Shown here piece after piece: positions 8,511 to 19,006 of a stretch of DNA of 64,000 bases. The stretch comes from Candidatus Korarchaeum sp. (GTDB taxonomy: Archaea; Korarchaeota; Korarchaeia; Korarchaeales; Korarchaeaceae). The notes below the pieces were generated by a model. It did not search any database, was not told the DNA's origin, and saw nothing but the letters and a program-made list of their open reading frames with translations. Location: NCBI GenBank assembly GCA_020833055.1, contig JAJHQZ010000001.1, positions 248,001-312,000 on the forward strand. Reading direction: 5' to 3'. The position numbers and the translations under genes are program-made. The first letter of the stretch is position 1. Every line of letters begins with the position of its first letter.

Positions 8511-8867
8511 TTGAGGTACAAACAAGTGATTGTAGTGAGGAAGGACCTAGGGATGAGCTGCGGGAAGATAGCTGTTCAAGTAGCTCATGCATCATTAGAA
8601 GCTGCTGAGATATCTAGAAGGGAAAATCCAGATCTATATAGAGCTTGGAAGGAGGAAGGAGCCAAGAAAGTTGTCCTTGAGGTTAAGAGTGAGGAGGAGC
8701 TCATTGAGATCTATAGGGAAGCTCTAGATAAGGGATTGGTATCCGTGTTGATAAGGGATGCCGGATTAACTGAGCTCGAGCCAGGGACAGCGACAGCCGT
8801 AGGGATAGGGCCTCATGAGGAGGAAAGTATAGATAAGATCACGGGAAAGCTCCCATTATTGAAGTAA
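8511..8867 (+). CDS. pth2: Peptidyl-tRNA hydrolase, Pth2 type
   Basis: Pth2 frees tRNA from dropped-off peptidyl-tRNA. Family signatures are YKQVIVVRKDLGMSCGKIAV near the N-terminus, QVAHASLEAAE, and the end DAGLTELEPGTATAVGIGP. The start is TTG 8511 (or GTG 8508): a TATA box at 8463-8470 predicts transcription from about 8493, which excludes TTG 8478, and GAGGGGG lies at 8500-8506. The product is 118 aa, normal for Pth2. Confidence 0.93.
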   Translation: MRYKQVIVVRKDLGMSCGKIAVQVAHASLEAAEISRRENPDLYRAWKEEGAKKVVLEVKSEEELIEIYREALDKGLVSVLIRDAGLTELEPGTATAVGIGPHEEESIDKITGKLPLLK

Positions 8868-8985
8868 AATTTCATTAAGTTTTCTCCCTAAAGCCAATTA
8901 ATTATTGAATTCATTAACTAGCATGAAGATATATCTGATCTATCTAGTGCATTTGATTAAACTAGATACGGACCTCGATGAAAAG

Positions 8986-8993
8986 TTTAAATA
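8986..8993 (+). promoter_or_regulatory. TATA box of a probably leaderless small gene
   Basis: TTTAAATA at 8986-8993 is centred 26 bases before ATG 9015, so the transcript probably begins at the start codon itself. This supports choosing ATG 9015 over the in-frame TTG at 9000. Confidence 0.55.
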
Positions 8994-9014
8994 CCCCTAT
9001 TGGAGGAACGGGGG

Positions 9015-9185
9015 ATGGTCGAGTGCGCTATCGAGGGATGTCATGAGGAGGCGAAGAAGGAGGTAGATAGATCCTACTTACCAGCTATTCAAAGCTTGAA
9101 GTTGAAGCTCAAGGCTGGTGAATGGAAGAAGATACCCCTCTGTAGGAAGCATTATAAGATTGTTAAGGAAGCTAAAGAACTCTAA
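9015..9185 (+). CDS. Small putative zinc-binding protein
   Basis: The 56-residue product has Cys and His spaced like a small zinc finger: ECAIEGCHEE near the N-terminus and PLCRKHYK near the C-terminus, a C-x4-C ... C-x2-H layout. The middle is basic and helical. It resembles small archaeal C-x4-C...C-x2-H proteins of unknown role. It stands alone with its own TATA box. No function can be assigned. Confidence 0.6.
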   Translation: MVECAIEGCHEEAKKEVDRSYLPAIQSLKLKLKAGEWKKIPLCRKHYKIVKEAKEL

Positions 9186-9413
9186 GCTGACTTAACTCTC
9201 GAGAAATCGATATTATAATCTCAATGCGCATTAATACAACTTGGAACTCCTCTTTCATGCGAATTCAATGATATCTAACGCCTGGGGACTTATCTAGATT
9301 CATCCATCGAGGAGATAATTAACGATTCATAAGATGGGAGCTCTAGAGGAACCTTCATCAGGATGACTAATTTAATTAGGGGAGTCGTTGGGAAGTCCTC
9401 CTGAAGTCCTCTA

Positions 9414-9956
9414 TTATCTACTTATCCTAATTATCATGAGTTCATGGAAAGCGAGCTTCCTCCTCAAGCATATCTCGGCTTTGAACCCCATGATCTCAGC
9501 TTTTCTCAAGGTCAGCTCTGGGAGATTGAAGTCAGCGTGCAATATGAGAGCCTCCCCTCTCATCAACCTAGGTAAGTCATCGATCAGAGCATCTATGAGC
9601 TCCCTCCCCCTCCTCCCCCCAGCCCACCTCGAGTCCCCCTTCCCCGGTAAGTAAGGTGGATTGAAAGCTATTAAGTCGAAGGCCAGATCCCTGAAGTGCC
9701 TTGTCATATCCCCTTGGACTACATGCACTTCGAGACCGTTCAGTTCAGCGTTCTTAGAAGCTATTAAGCATGACCTCAGGGATATATCGCTGGCCACTGT
9801 ACAGCACCCCCTCTTAGCCATCTCAATCGCGACTATCCCGCTTCCAGTCCCGAGGTCGAGGCAAACCTTACCCGATAGATCCGGATCAAGAGCATCTAAC
9901 ATCATTAAGCTGTCTTCAGCCGGCCAGTAGACGTGATCATCCTTGAGGAGTTTCAA
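9414..9956 (-). CDS. HemK2/Mtq2-like class I methyltransferase
   Basis: This SAM-dependent methylase resembles the archaeal/eukaryotic HemK2 (Mtq2) group, which methylates the Gln of the release factor GGQ motif. It shows VYWPAEDSLMML at the N-terminus, the SAM motif LDLGTGSGIVAIEMA, and FNPPYLPG, the N-P-P-Y site for planar nitrogen substrates. The chosen start, TTG 9956, overlaps the rsmA stop as TTGA. ATG 9980 further upstream lies within rsmA. The product is about 180 aa. Substrate is inferred from family. Confidence 0.85.
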   Translation of the reverse strand: MKLLKDDHVYWPAEDSLMMLDALDPDLSGKVCLDLGTGSGIVAIEMAKRGCCTVASDISLRSCLIASKNAELNGLEVHVVQGDMTRHFRDLAFDLIAFNPPYLPGKGDSRWAGGRRGRELIDALIDDLPRLMRGEALILHADFNLPELTLRKAEIMGFKAEICLRRKLAFHELMIIRISR

Positions 9957-10684
9957 TCCCCTAACCTGCCAGATAGCCAAGCTATCACTTCCCTCACTTC
10001 CTCCGGGCTCATGTGATAGGGCCTCCTCTCAGCATAGGGGAGCCCATCTAAACTCCTCAACACAGGTTTAAGTGAGTTCTTAAGCTCCTTCTTCCTCCTA
10101 GAGAATATCAACTTGCAGTACTTCAATATCTGATCCCTCAGTTCATCTCGCTTCGGCTCTATGACCAATATGGCTGAATCAACCTTAGGAACGGGGCTGA
10201 AGGACCTCCTATCGACTATAGAGACTAGGGATACCTTGAGGAGGAGGGATGCTATTACGGAGAGGCTCCCGTACTTCTCAGTCCCAGGTTTAGCAATCAA
10301 CCTCTCAGCGAATTCTTTCTGAAGAGTTAAGACTGCTCTCTTGAATTCGCTCCTAGCTAATCCTATTATGAGTTGAGATGAGAGGTAATAAGGTGGATTC
10401 GATGCTATCTTCTCTACCCTCAGTGGGAAGAGGTCCCTGATATCGGCCTTCAGTATCTCGACCCTCTCATCCCCTCCGAACTTCTCCCTCAGGATATCAA
10501 TGAACCTCTCATCTTTCTCAACCAATATGAGCTTCCTAGGATCTCTAGATAGGATCTCCTCACTCAAATTTCCAGTACCAGCGCCCAGCTCAATTACTTC
10601 ATCCCCTCTCACATCTAGTAAATCCGCTATGAGCTTTATCCACTTCTTGGACACCATCATGTGCTGCCCGAGCTTAGCTCTCAT
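9953..10684 (-). CDS. rsmA: 16S rRNA dimethyladenosine transferase
   Basis: RsmA (KsgA/Dim1) dimethylates two adjacent adenines near the 3' end of 16S rRNA. The N-terminus MRAKLGQHMMVSKKWI is the family LGQ(H/N)F-like start. The SAM motif is VIELGAGTGNLSEEIL, and the catalytic motif is ASNPPYYLSSQL. A small C-terminal domain follows (KKELKNSLKPVL). It is first in a two-gene operon with the HemK2-like methylase; both modify the translation machinery. Confidence 0.95.
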   Translation of the reverse strand: MRAKLGQHMMVSKKWIKLIADLLDVRGDEVIELGAGTGNLSEEILSRDPRKLILVEKDERFIDILREKFGGDERVEILKADIRDLFPLRVEKIASNPPYYLSSQLIIGLARSEFKRAVLTLQKEFAERLIAKPGTEKYGSLSVIASLLLKVSLVSIVDRRSFSPVPKVDSAILVIEPKRDELRDQILKYCKLIFSRRKKELKNSLKPVLRSLDGLPYAERRPYHMSPEEVREVIAWLSGRLGD

Positions 10685-10739
10685 CTAGACATGTTGGATC
10701 AAGGTTAAATAATGCTAATTCAAGATTAGCTGGATCGAA

Positions 10740-12182
10740 ATGGTAGAGCTGAGGAAGATAGATGAGGTCAGGTGGGAACTTCCGAAGGGATATAAGACTG
10801 GAATGAGGGTTCCGGGCCTTGTATTCGCTACTGAGAAACTCGTGAAGGGAATAGAGGCGAGAGCACTGGAGCAGCTGGCTAACGTAGCCATGCTCCCGGG
10901 CATATACAAGTACTCCATAGCTATGCCGGATATACACGAGGGTTACGGCTTCCCGATAGGGGGAGTGGCTGCTTTCGATGCTCACGAAGGGATATTGAGT
11001 CCGGGTGGTGTGGGTTACGATATAAACTGCGGGGTCAGATTGATAAGGACGAACTTGAGCGAGAATGAAGTGAGACCCAAGCTCAAACAATTAGTAGATG
11101 CATTATTCGAGAACGTCCCCTCGGGGCTCGGGAGCAGCGGGAAAGTGAGGCTGAGCCCGGGACAACTCGATGAAGTGATAGTGATGGGAGCGAAATGGGC
11201 TTTCGAGCAGGGCTACGGGTGGGAGAAAGATCTAGAGCACTGCGAGGAAGGAGGGATGATGGAAGGAGCGGATCCAGGTGTTATAAGCAGGAAAGCTAAA
11301 GAGAGGGGACTGCCCCAGCTCGGCTCCCTGGGGAGCGGAAATCACTTCCTAGAGGTCCAAGTAGTCGATAAGATATACGATGAGGAGACAGCTAGGGTCA
11401 TGGGGATAGAGCATGAGGGCCAAGTCGTCGCTATGGTGCACACGGGGAGCAGGGGGTTCGGCCATCAAGTAGCGGACGACTTCCTCAGTATTATGATGTC
11501 AAAGATAAGCTCGCTTAACTTCAAGCTCCCGGACAAAGAGTTGATATTCGCATATGCCAACTCGGATATAGCTGAGAAGTACTTCAAAGCGATGAAGGGA
11601 GCAGCTAATTATGCGTGGGCGAATAGGCAGATGATAACGCATTGGGTGAGGGAGGCTTTCGAGAGGGTATTCGGGAGGAGCGCTGAGGACCTAGGGATGA
11701 GCTTGGTTTACGATGTAGCCCATAACATAGCGAAGTTGGAGGAGCACGAGGTCGATGGGAAGAGGGTCAAGGTATACGTGCATAGGAAGGGGGCCACTAG
11801 ATCCTTCCCTCCCGGGCATCCGGCGATACCTAAGGATTACAGGGAAGTGGGTCAGCCCGTGCTGATACCTGGATCCCAGGGTACTGCTTCTTACTTAATG
11901 GCTGGGACGGAGAGAGCGATGAGCGAGTCCTTCGGTACCGCTGCTCATGGGGCTGGGAGGGTGATGAGCAGGGAGCAAGCTAAGAGAGTCTATAGGGGGA
12001 GCCAGATAGTGCAAATGCTAGCTGAGAGGGGCATAATAGTGAAACCAGCTTCACTAGCTGTAGCAGCTGAGGAAGCGCCCGGAGCTTATAAGGACGTCGA
12101 TGAAGTCGTTAATGCCACTCATAAAGCTGGTATAGCTAGATTAGTTGCGAGATTCGTCCCTATAGGAGTCGTCAAAGGGTGA
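10740..12182 (+). CDS. rtcB: tRNA-splicing ligase RtcB
   Basis: RtcB joins tRNA exon halves after intron removal, using GTP and Mn. At 480 residues it is full length with no intein. Metal and nucleotide sites visible are GGVGYDINCGVRL (conserved Cys), GSLGSGNHFLEV, VHTGSRGFGHQ, and the guanylylation region FGTAAHGAGRVMSR (His nucleophile). The window holds at least one intron-bearing tRNA that would need it. It is followed four bases later by the FKBP gene. Confidence 0.96.
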   Translation: MVELRKIDEVRWELPKGYKTGMRVPGLVFATEKLVKGIEARALEQLANVAMLPGIYKYSIAMPDIHEGYGFPIGGVAAFDAHEGILSPGGVGYDINCGVRLIRTNLSENEVRPKLKQLVDALFENVPSGLGSSGKVRLSPGQLDEVIVMGAKWAFEQGYGWEKDLEHCEEGGMMEGADPGVISRKAKERGLPQLGSLGSGNHFLEVQVVDKIYDEETARVMGIEHEGQVVAMVHTGSRGFGHQVADDFLSIMMSKISSLNFKLPDKELIFAYANSDIAEKYFKAMKGAANYAWANRQMITHWVREAFERVFGRSAEDLGMSLVYDVAHNIAKLEEHEVDGKRVKVYVHRKGATRSFPPGHPAIPKDYREVGQPVLIPGSQGTASYLMAGTERAMSESFGTAAHGAGRVMSREQAKRVYRGSQIVQMLAERGIIVKPASLAVAAEEAPGAYKDVDEVVNATHKAGIARLVARFVPIGVVKG

Positions 12183-12186
12183 TAAT

Positions 12187-12873
12187 TTGTTCTACTTAAT
12201 CAACCTCACGATAAGGGATGAGAAATCAGTCTACCAAACTACAGTGGAAGAGGTAGCGAGGGGAGCGGGCATATACTCGGAGAAGATCAGTTACAACCCG
12301 ATACTCATAATACCGGGGGAGACGAAGATATTCCCCAAACTCATGGAGAGGATCCTCAACTCAGAGGAAGGTGAGAAGTTCGAGTTGACCTTAGAACCTG
12401 AGGAAGCTTATGGAAATTATGATAGGAGCAAAGTGAAGGTCTTCTCAGTTAAGAGACTCGAGAGAGAGGGCATACATCCTCACGTGGGTGAGGTCATCTA
12501 CTTAGATGATCAGAGGGGAGTTATACAATCTATCAATGGAGGGAGGGTCACAGTCGACTTCAACCATCCCTTAGCTGGGAAGAGGCTGATAGTCGAGTGT
12601 GAAATCGTCAAGAAGATAGAGGACGATCTTGAGAAACTCAGGGCTATAGTAGCTGATATGTTCGAAGTGAGTATAGATGATATAACTGCGAGATGGGTGG
12701 AGGACGGGAAGGCTGAAGTGCAATTACCGCCGAAAGCTTACGTCCTCAGGGATTCATATTCGAGGAAGATAAGCTCTCTGTCATTGATAATGAGGCACTT
12801 AAAGGGGGTTAAGGCCGTTAGGTTCATAGAGGAGTTCGATATACCGAAATCGAATCAGAAAGCCACTTCATAG
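12187..12873 (+). CDS. FKBP-type peptidyl-prolyl isomerase, long archaeal form
   Basis: This is a prolyl isomerase/chaperone of the SlyD-like long FKBP class. The FKBP core is split by an insert-in-flap domain: [30 protein letters not shown], then after the insert [13 protein letters not shown]-terminal domain of about 85 residues follows, as in methanogen 26-28 kDa FKBPs. Start TTG 12187 has GGGTGAT just before it, formed by the rtcB stop. It ends in a 19-base convergent overlap with UPF0179. Confidence 0.88.
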   Translation: MFYLINLTIRDEKSVYQTTVEEVARGAGIYSEKISYNPILIIPGETKIFPKLMERILNSEEGEKFELTLEPEEAYGNYDRSKVKVFSVKRLEREGIHPHVGEVIYLDDQRGVIQSINGGRVTVDFNHPLAGKRLIVECEIVKKIEDDLEKLRAIVADMFEVSIDDITARWVEDGKAEVQLPPKAYVLRDSYSRKISSLSLIMRHLKGVKAVRFIEEFDIPKSNQKATS

Positions 12874-13283
12874 ACACTCAACTCCCCGAACTTCTTACAA
12901 CTTATCTTCCCGATCTCCCTGATCACTCTCAGTTTATCCCCTTCTTTGACTCCCTCAGGCTTACAGTAATTCCGGTACTCGCACTCCTCACCGCAGCTAG
13001 CTCTATATACGAAGCTAGCCCCCTCCACCATCTTAGCCTCTAGGGCTACCTCTATGTTAGCTCTAGTTATCGATGCGAGAGTCAGCTCCCCATGTATAGG
13101 GCACTGGAACCTCTTCCTCTCATCGACTTCCTTAACTACATAGAGCCTCCCCACCTCCATCCCATCCACGCAAACGCTCCTATACTTACATCCTCTGCAA
13201 GCCCCTGCCTCTCCCATGAAGATGAACTTGAACCCCTCCTTCGCTAAGTTGCTCGGGACGAGCCCCTTCCTTTCCTCCCGCAT
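12855..13283 (-). CDS. UPF0179 family cysteine-rich protein
   Basis: This conserved archaeal protein of unknown function has eight or more Cys in four groups: [31 protein letters not shown] and ISCKK. Zinc or iron-sulfur binding is likely. The 142-residue length and N-terminus ([18 protein letters not shown]) fit UPF0179. It is convergent with FKBP and divergent from the proteasome gene. Confidence 0.85.
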   Translation of the reverse strand: MREERKGLVPSNLAKEGFKFIFMGEAGACRGCKYRSVCVDGMEVGRLYVVKEVDERKRFQCPIHGELTLASITRANIEVALEAKMVEGASFVYRASCGEECEYRNYCKPEGVKEGDKLRVIREIGKISCKKFGELSVYEVAF

Positions 13284-13340
13284 ATGTTAATGTGAGGGAA
13301 TCCTTTTTAATCGGTTCCCTCAGTTAAGCCCGGTGCCCTT

Positions 13341-13964
13341 ATGTTGATGAAAGGTACCACTACAGTAGGTGTCAAATTCAAGAACGGGGTTATCGTAGCT
13401 TCAGATAAGAGAGCGACTAGCGGGACATTCGTAGCTAGTAAGAGCGCAGTTAAAACCCTCAAGATAACTGATTACGCTGTAGCAACGATCTCAGGGCTAG
13501 TAGCAGATGGCCAATATCTCGTGAGTAATATAAGAGCGATAGCCGATCTCTATAGTTTGGATACTGATAGACCGTTGAGTGTGAGGGGTATAGCTAGGAT
13601 ACTAGCTCTATTACTGAGGAGATACAGGCCCTACTTCCTCTTAGCCCAACTCATCGTGGGAGGGGTCGATAGGGAGGGGCCTCATTTGTTCAACGTCGAT
13701 CCCTTCGGTACATTGACTGAGGAGGACTATCTAGCGACGGGCTCAGGCTCTCCAGTAGCTATATCAGTGATAGAGAGCGGGTATTCCCCTGATATGGATA
13801 GGGAATCAGCTCTAAGGTTAGTGATATCTAGCATGACTGCAGCGCTCTCCAGGGACGCTGCTACTGGAGATGGCATAGATGTAGTAGTTATAGATGAGAG
13901 GGGAGTGAACTTCCTGAGCAGGGAGGAGATATCCGAGCTCGTGAGAGAGGTACTAGTAAGATGA
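13341..13964 (+). CDS. psmB: Proteasome subunit beta, active form
   Basis: This is a catalytic subunit of the 20S proteasome. A five-residue propeptide (MLMKG) precedes TTTVGVKF, so Thr6 becomes the N-terminal nucleophile Thr1 after self-cleavage. Asp22 and Lys38 match catalytic Asp17 and Lys33 of the mature numbering. The C-terminal region has GSGSPVAISV and SRDAATGDGIDVVVID. The stop overlaps the aCPSF1 start as ATGA. A second beta gene at 55674-56270 lacks the nucleophile. Confidence 0.95.
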   Translation: MLMKGTTTVGVKFKNGVIVASDKRATSGTFVASKSAVKTLKITDYAVATISGLVADGQYLVSNIRAIADLYSLDTDRPLSVRGIARILALLLRRYRPYFLLAQLIVGGVDREGPHLFNVDPFGTLTEEDYLATGSGSPVAISVIESGYSPDMDRESALRLVISSMTAALSRDAATGDGIDVVVIDERGVNFLSREEISELVREVLVR

Positions 13965-15835
13965 GTGAGGATCTGAAGACTAAGGTGAAGAAATATTTCT
14001 CACAATACGCTAAGGTCGAGAAAGTAGAGCTGGAAGGTCCATTCGTAACGCTCCTAGTTGAGAACCCCAAGGAAATACTGGATAAGCCAGATCTAGTGGT
14101 TAATGCAGCCAAGACACTGAAGAAGAAGATAATAATACTCGCTAGTAAGCCCCTGATGGATGAGACAGCTGCCGCTGAATTCATAAGGAAGACAATACCT
14201 GAGAACGCTGAGATAGAGGATCTTAAGTTCGTTCCAGAGACAGGAGAAGTCTACATAGTAGCTAAGAGGACGGGATACGTCGTTGGAAAGGGAGGAGCTA
14301 ATATAGTGGAGATATTGAAGGAGACAGGATGGAGACCTATTGTTATGAGAGCTCCGACTATAAGATCAACCTTCTTAGACATATTCTACAATGCAATAAT
14401 ATCCGGAGCTCCTGAGAGGAAGAAAGTGATGAAGAGACTATCTGAGAGGATCTTCAGGTCCCCTCTGAACCTCAATAGGGGTCTCTACGCCACCTTCCTC
14501 GGCGCAGCTAGGGAAGTCGGGAGGAGCTCTATCTTAATAACGACAGATGAGAGCACAATACTTCTAGACTGTGGGATAAGTCTATCCGGAAAGAACGTCT
14601 TCCCTAGATTTGATCTGATAGATATAGATGAGCTAGACGCTGTAATAATAACACACGCTCACTTAGATCACTCCGGTGCTCTACCACTCCTCTTCAAATA
14701 CGGTTACAGGGGTCCTGTCTACTTAACGAGACCGACGAGGGATTTGATGATGCTACTACTCTACGATTACATAAATCTCTCCCAGAGAGTGGGTTCTATC
14801 CCCTTCTTCTCATGGAGGGATGTAGTCAACATGATGAATCACACGATAACGCTCGATTATACTGAAACAGTGGATATATCTCCAGATATAAAGCTGACTT
14901 TTTACAACGCTGGCCATATACTCGGCTCGGCCTTAGCCCATCTCAACATAGAGAGCGCGAGGCATAACGTCCTTTATACTGGCGACTTCAGATTCAGGGA
15001 CACTAAACTACTCGATAAAGCTGTTAGGAAGTTCCCAAGGGTGGAGACCCTCGTAATGGAGTGCACATACTGTGGGGAGTCAGATGTACTACCGAGCCTC
15101 TCTGAGGCTGAGGAAATGCTCTTCTCGATAATAAGGGGGACGGCTGAGAGAGGAGGCAAGGTCCTGATACCAGCATTAGCTGTAGGGAGAGCTCAGGAGA
15201 TAATGCTCTCATTAGTCGATGGCTTCGAGAGGGGAATCCTCCCAGATATACCAGTTTATCTAGATGGTATGATATACGATTCGACTGCTATACACTCCGC
15301 ATACCCGGATTACCTCTCAAATTACGTCAGGGAGAGTGTCTTCAAGAGAGACAGGGATCCCTTCACAGAGCCCCATTTCAACTTCATAAGCTCTGATGAG
15401 AGGCCTGATGTGACTAAAGGGGGGCCCGCTGTCATAATAGCTCCATCAGGTATGCTGACTGGTGGACCTAGTGTAGATTACCTCAAGTTGCTCGCTCCTA
15501 GCGAAGAGAACTCGATAGTGCTCGTCAGTTATCAAGCTGAGGGTACCCTGGGCAGGAAGCTGAGGGATGGAGTGAGGGAACTGAGGCTCCAAGATGAGGA
15601 GGGTTATATAACGCTAAAAGTCAAGGCGGATGTGAGGGTAGTTGAGGGCTTCAGTGCGCACGCTGACAAAGTCCAGCTCCTCAGTTACTTGAGTACGATG
15701 GAACCGAGACCCCACAGAGTCTTCTTAGTCCATGGAGAAGAGGAGAAGATGAGGGAATTTGGGCCCCTGGCCTCTAGATCTGTCTCTATTAGGGCGATAT
15801 CTCCGCAAATAGGTGAGACCTTTAAGCTAGCTTAA
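13961..15835 (+). CDS. KH / beta-CASP ribonuclease aCPSF1
   Basis: aCPSF1 is the archaeal CPSF73-like nuclease implicated in 3'-end cleavage and transcription termination. The 624-residue layout is standard: two N-terminal KH-type domains (GKGG at 109-112), then the metallo-beta-lactamase core with HAHLDH at 232-237, GHILGSA and YTGDFRFRD, then the beta-CASP insert and the final VEGFSAHADK and VHGEEEK motifs. It is translationally coupled to psmB. It overlaps the sepF 3' end by four bases. Confidence 0.95.
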   Translation: MSEDLKTKVKKYFSQYAKVEKVELEGPFVTLLVENPKEILDKPDLVVNAAKTLKKKIIILASKPLMDETAAAEFIRKTIPENAEIEDLKFVPETGEVYIVAKRTGYVVGKGGANIVEILKETGWRPIVMRAPTIRSTFLDIFYNAIISGAPERKKVMKRLSERIFRSPLNLNRGLYATFLGAAREVGRSSILITTDESTILLDCGISLSGKNVFPRFDLIDIDELDAVIITHAHLDHSGALPLLFKYGYRGPVYLTRPTRDLMMLLLYDYINLSQRVGSIPFFSWRDVVNMMNHTITLDYTETVDISPDIKLTFYNAGHILGSALAHLNIESARHNVLYTGDFRFRDTKLLDKAVRKFPRVETLVMECTYCGESDVLPSLSEAEEMLFSIIRGTAERGGKVLIPALAVGRAQEIMLSLVDGFERGILPDIPVYLDGMIYDSTAIHSAYPDYLSNYVRESVFKRDRDPFTEPHFNFISSDERPDVTKGGPAVIIAPSGMLTGGPSVDYLKLLAPSEENSIVLVSYQAEGTLGRKLRDGVRELRLQDEEGYITLKVKADVRVVEGFSAHADKVQLLSYLSTMEPRPHRVFLVHGEEEKMREFGPLASRSVSIRAISPQIGETFKLA

Positions 15836-16218
15836 TCCGGGCTACGCCATATCTCGACGAACCTTGGAACTATTAATATCGGGGGATAGCCCCTATCCCT
15901 TATCATCACTAGGTCTCCGCCCATCTCTAATACTCTCTCCTTCAACCTCTGGACCATGAACTTGAGCTTCTCCTCCCCCTCTGAAGCGAGATCATCGTAC
16001 CTCAGGAGCACTATATTCCCCTCATTTATCTCATTCAATATCTGCTCGACATCCTCAGCGTTCCTCAAGTTCATCGGTTTGACTGTTATAGCTTTCTCAG
16101 ATAGGACTCTCGGTCTAGCTGGCTCGATTTCTACGGGCTCTTCCTCAAATTCCTCCTCTTCCTCATAATATTCTTCCTCCTCATGCTTGCCCCCGAATAT
16201 CTTCCTGAAGAAACCCAT
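15832..16218 (-). CDS. sepF: Cell division protein SepF
   Basis: SepF tethers FtsZ to the membrane in FtsZ-bearing archaea. It begins with the amphipathic membrane-targeting helix MGFFRKIFGG, followed by a long Glu-rich linker and the globular SepF core (KAITVKPMNLRNAEDVEQIL ... EGNIVLLRYDDL ... GGDLVMIRDRGYPPILIVP). Length 128. ftsZ is in the same window at 34952-36220. It is divergent from the Sm-like gene with a shared palindromic TATA box. Confidence 0.93.
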   Translation of the reverse strand: MGFFRKIFGGKHEEEEYYEEEEEFEEEPVEIEPARPRVLSEKAITVKPMNLRNAEDVEQILNEINEGNIVLLRYDDLASEGEEKLKFMVQRLKERVLEMGGDLVMIRDRGYPPILIVPRFVEIWRSPD

Positions 16219-16250
16219 GATCGCACCCGGTATAGAGGGGAGGGCGCGGT

Positions 16251-16258
16251 ATTTAAAT
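16251..16258. promoter_or_regulatory. Palindromic TATA shared by sepF and the Sm-like gene
   Basis: ATTTAAAT at 16251-16258 is a perfect palindrome. It is placed so that starts about 26 bases away would lie near 16281 for the Sm-like gene (ATG 16287) and near 16228 for sepF (ATG 16218). No other TATA candidate lies in the 68-base spacer. Confidence 0.55.
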
Positions 16259-16286
16259 TATAAAGGACTTAAGGTCGGGGAACGGT

Positions 16287-16529
16287 ATGTCGAGCGCCAT
16301 GAGGTACCTCGCTAAGAGCATGAACGGAAGCGTGCTAGTGATGCTGAAGAATGGAGTCTACGTTAGGGGGATATTGAAGTCTTATGATAACCATCTGAAC
16401 TTGATACTTGATAACGCTGAGGAGATAATGGAAGGGAATACGAAGAAGCTGGGGAAGAGGGTCTTGATAAGAGGGGATAACGTGATAGCCATATCGACTC
16501 AGAAGATAGAGATAGGTGAGGGAGAATGA
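16287..16529 (+). CDS. Sm-like archaeal protein (SmAP/LSm)
   Basis: The 80-residue product forms ring-shaped RNA-binding oligomers. The Sm1 motif is [20 protein letters not shown] and the Sm2 motif is [10 protein letters not shown]. The stop overlaps the L37e start as ATGA, the usual LSm-rpl37e pairing of archaea. Confidence 0.95.
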   Translation: MSSAMRYLAKSMNGSVLVMLKNGVYVRGILKSYDNHLNLILDNAEEIMEGNTKKLGKRVLIRGDNVIAISTQKIEIGEGE

Positions 16530-16687
16530 AGGGAACTCCGTCGATGGGAAGGAGGAGCCGAGGGCAAACTCATATCAGATGTAGGAGGTGCGGAAGACAT
16601 TCATTTAACGTTAGAAAGGGATACTGCGCTTCATGCGGCTTCGGGAGGAGCAAGAGATTACGCAGCTACGCATGGGCGAAAGTTTAA
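16526..16687 (+). CDS. rpl37e: 50S ribosomal protein L37e
   Basis: The 53-residue product reads [20 protein letters not shown], then the zinc ribbon CRRCGRHSF...[11 protein letters not shown] and a basic tail. It is coupled to the LSm gene by ATGA. Its stop codon lies within the TATA region of the tRNA-Ala gene (TTTAAAAA at 16683-16690). Confidence 0.96.
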   Translation: MKGTPSMGRRSRGQTHIRCRRCGRHSFNVRKGYCASCGFGRSKRLRSYAWAKV

Positions 16688-16713
16688 AAAAGGCCCTATA
16701 GAATTAGTGTAGG

Positions 16714-16786
16714 GGGCCGGTGGCGCAGTTGGTAGCGCGCCCGCTTGGCATGCGGGAGGTCGGGGGTTCGAATCCCCCCCGGTCCA
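16714..16786 (+). tRNA. tRNA-Ala(GGC)
   Basis: The acceptor GGGCCGG pairs with CCGGTCC (one G-U pair). The anticodon stem CCCGC/GCGGG has loop TTGGCAT, anticodon GGC. The T arm is GGGGG-TTCGAAT-CCCCC. Discriminator A is at 16786 and no CCA is encoded. TATA 16683-16690 predicts a start near 16712. Confidence 0.95.
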
Positions 16787-16790
16787 CTAA

Positions 16791-16862
16791 GCCGGGGTAG
16801 CTCAGAGGGAGAGCGTCCGGCTGAAGACCGGAAGGTCGAGGGTTCAAATCCCTCCCCCGGCA
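16791..16862 (+). tRNA. tRNA-Phe(GAA)
   Basis: The acceptor GCCGGGG pairs with CCCCGGC. The D arm is short (GCTC-AGAGGGA-GAGC). The anticodon stem TCCGG/CCGGA has loop CTGAAGA, anticodon GAA. The T arm is GAGGG-TTCAAAT-CCCTC. Only four bases separate it from tRNA-Ala, so the two are probably one transcript. Confidence 0.95.
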
Positions 16863-16921
16863 CTTCGCTAGTTTTGAGGTCGATTTCACGCTGAGGATGC
16901 GTGTCGTCATACATGATCGAG

Positions 16922-16950
16922 ATGTCCGGAAATTTCATGTATCCGGACAT
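16922..16950. repeat. Perfect 9-bp inverted repeat (hairpin)
   Basis: ATGTCCGGA at 16922-16930 and TCCGGACAT at 16942-16950 are exact reverse complements with an 11-base loop. They lie 60 bases after tRNA-Phe in a 267-base spacer with no protein gene. The hairpin could end the tRNA transcript, be part of a small RNA, or bind a dimeric regulator. There is no clear C/D-box pair around it. Confidence 0.6.
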
Positions 16951-17120
16951 TGAGGAGGCTCGCTAGGTGAAGAGTGAAGTCGATCTGTCACTTTTTCCAA
17001 AAAATTTTTACTTTCACCTTCAGTTAATTATATTATTTGATTTGGCTCATAACTTGAGCTAGAGCTAATATCACTGTGGGAAAAGATAACATAATATAGG
17101 GAACCCTCAACTTAATTTAG

Positions 17121-18479
<1,359 letters not shown>

Positions 18480-18497
18480 ACATTTTTTTACCTCTAG

Positions 18498-18971
18498 ATG
18501 AGGACTATACCCGGGAGACCGGAAGTATTCAGAGTGAGTGATAAGTACCTGATATTAGTCGGTCTAAGGGGTAAGCCCAGGTCTAGACCTGAGAATATCG
18601 CCCTAATACCAGCTCCTCTGATAGCTTCGAAGAGACATCTCCTCATGGCAGTGATAAGAGCTATTAGGAGCTTCCATTATGGTGTTAACATATCTGATAA
18701 GTTCGCTTACGAAGTCTGCGTGTGTCTCCTAGGAATCAGAGAAGTATCTAAAGTAATAAAGCTACTCTCAGTCGATCAAGACGAATACGCTTTGATCATA
18801 CAATGTGAGAGAATAGAAGATTGTCTGAGGTCTCTAATCAGAATAACAATGGAAGATGTAACTCTATCTGATATTAAAGTGACTTACGAACCTCAGAAGC
18901 TGACTAGTTGCACTGGTAACATTGAATGCATCGCGATGGAGCAGGGGATCCCCATAGAGCTCGAGAGGTAG
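18498..18971 (+). CDS. KEOPS complex subunit Cgi121-like
   Basis: Cgi121 is the Bud32-binding subunit of KEOPS, which makes the t6A tRNA modification. The 157-residue product has the core IALIPAPLIASKRHLLMAVI and the helical-sheet pattern CVCLLGIREVSKVIKLL ... DEYALIIQCERIEDC, matching the family. Support comes from context: a prefoldin gene follows, and bud32 is 3 kb away. Sequence similarity is moderate, so confidence is not complete. Confidence 0.75.
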   Translation: MRTIPGRPEVFRVSDKYLILVGLRGKPRSRPENIALIPAPLIASKRHLLMAVIRAIRSFHYGVNISDKFAYEVCVCLLGIREVSKVIKLLSVDQDEYALIIQCERIEDCLRSLIRITMEDVTLSDIKVTYEPQKLTSCTGNIECIAMEQGIPIELER

Positions 18972-19006
18972 TAATATTAAGTAATCCGGAGGGGGCTCCA
19001 GAGAGT

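Noticed and set aside
10740-12182. Possible intein in RtcB
   Set aside because: The gene is a normal 480 codons with motifs at usual spacing.
16696-16950. Minus-strand frames over tRNA-Ala and tRNA-Phe
   Set aside because: They are antisense readings of two well-folded tRNAs.
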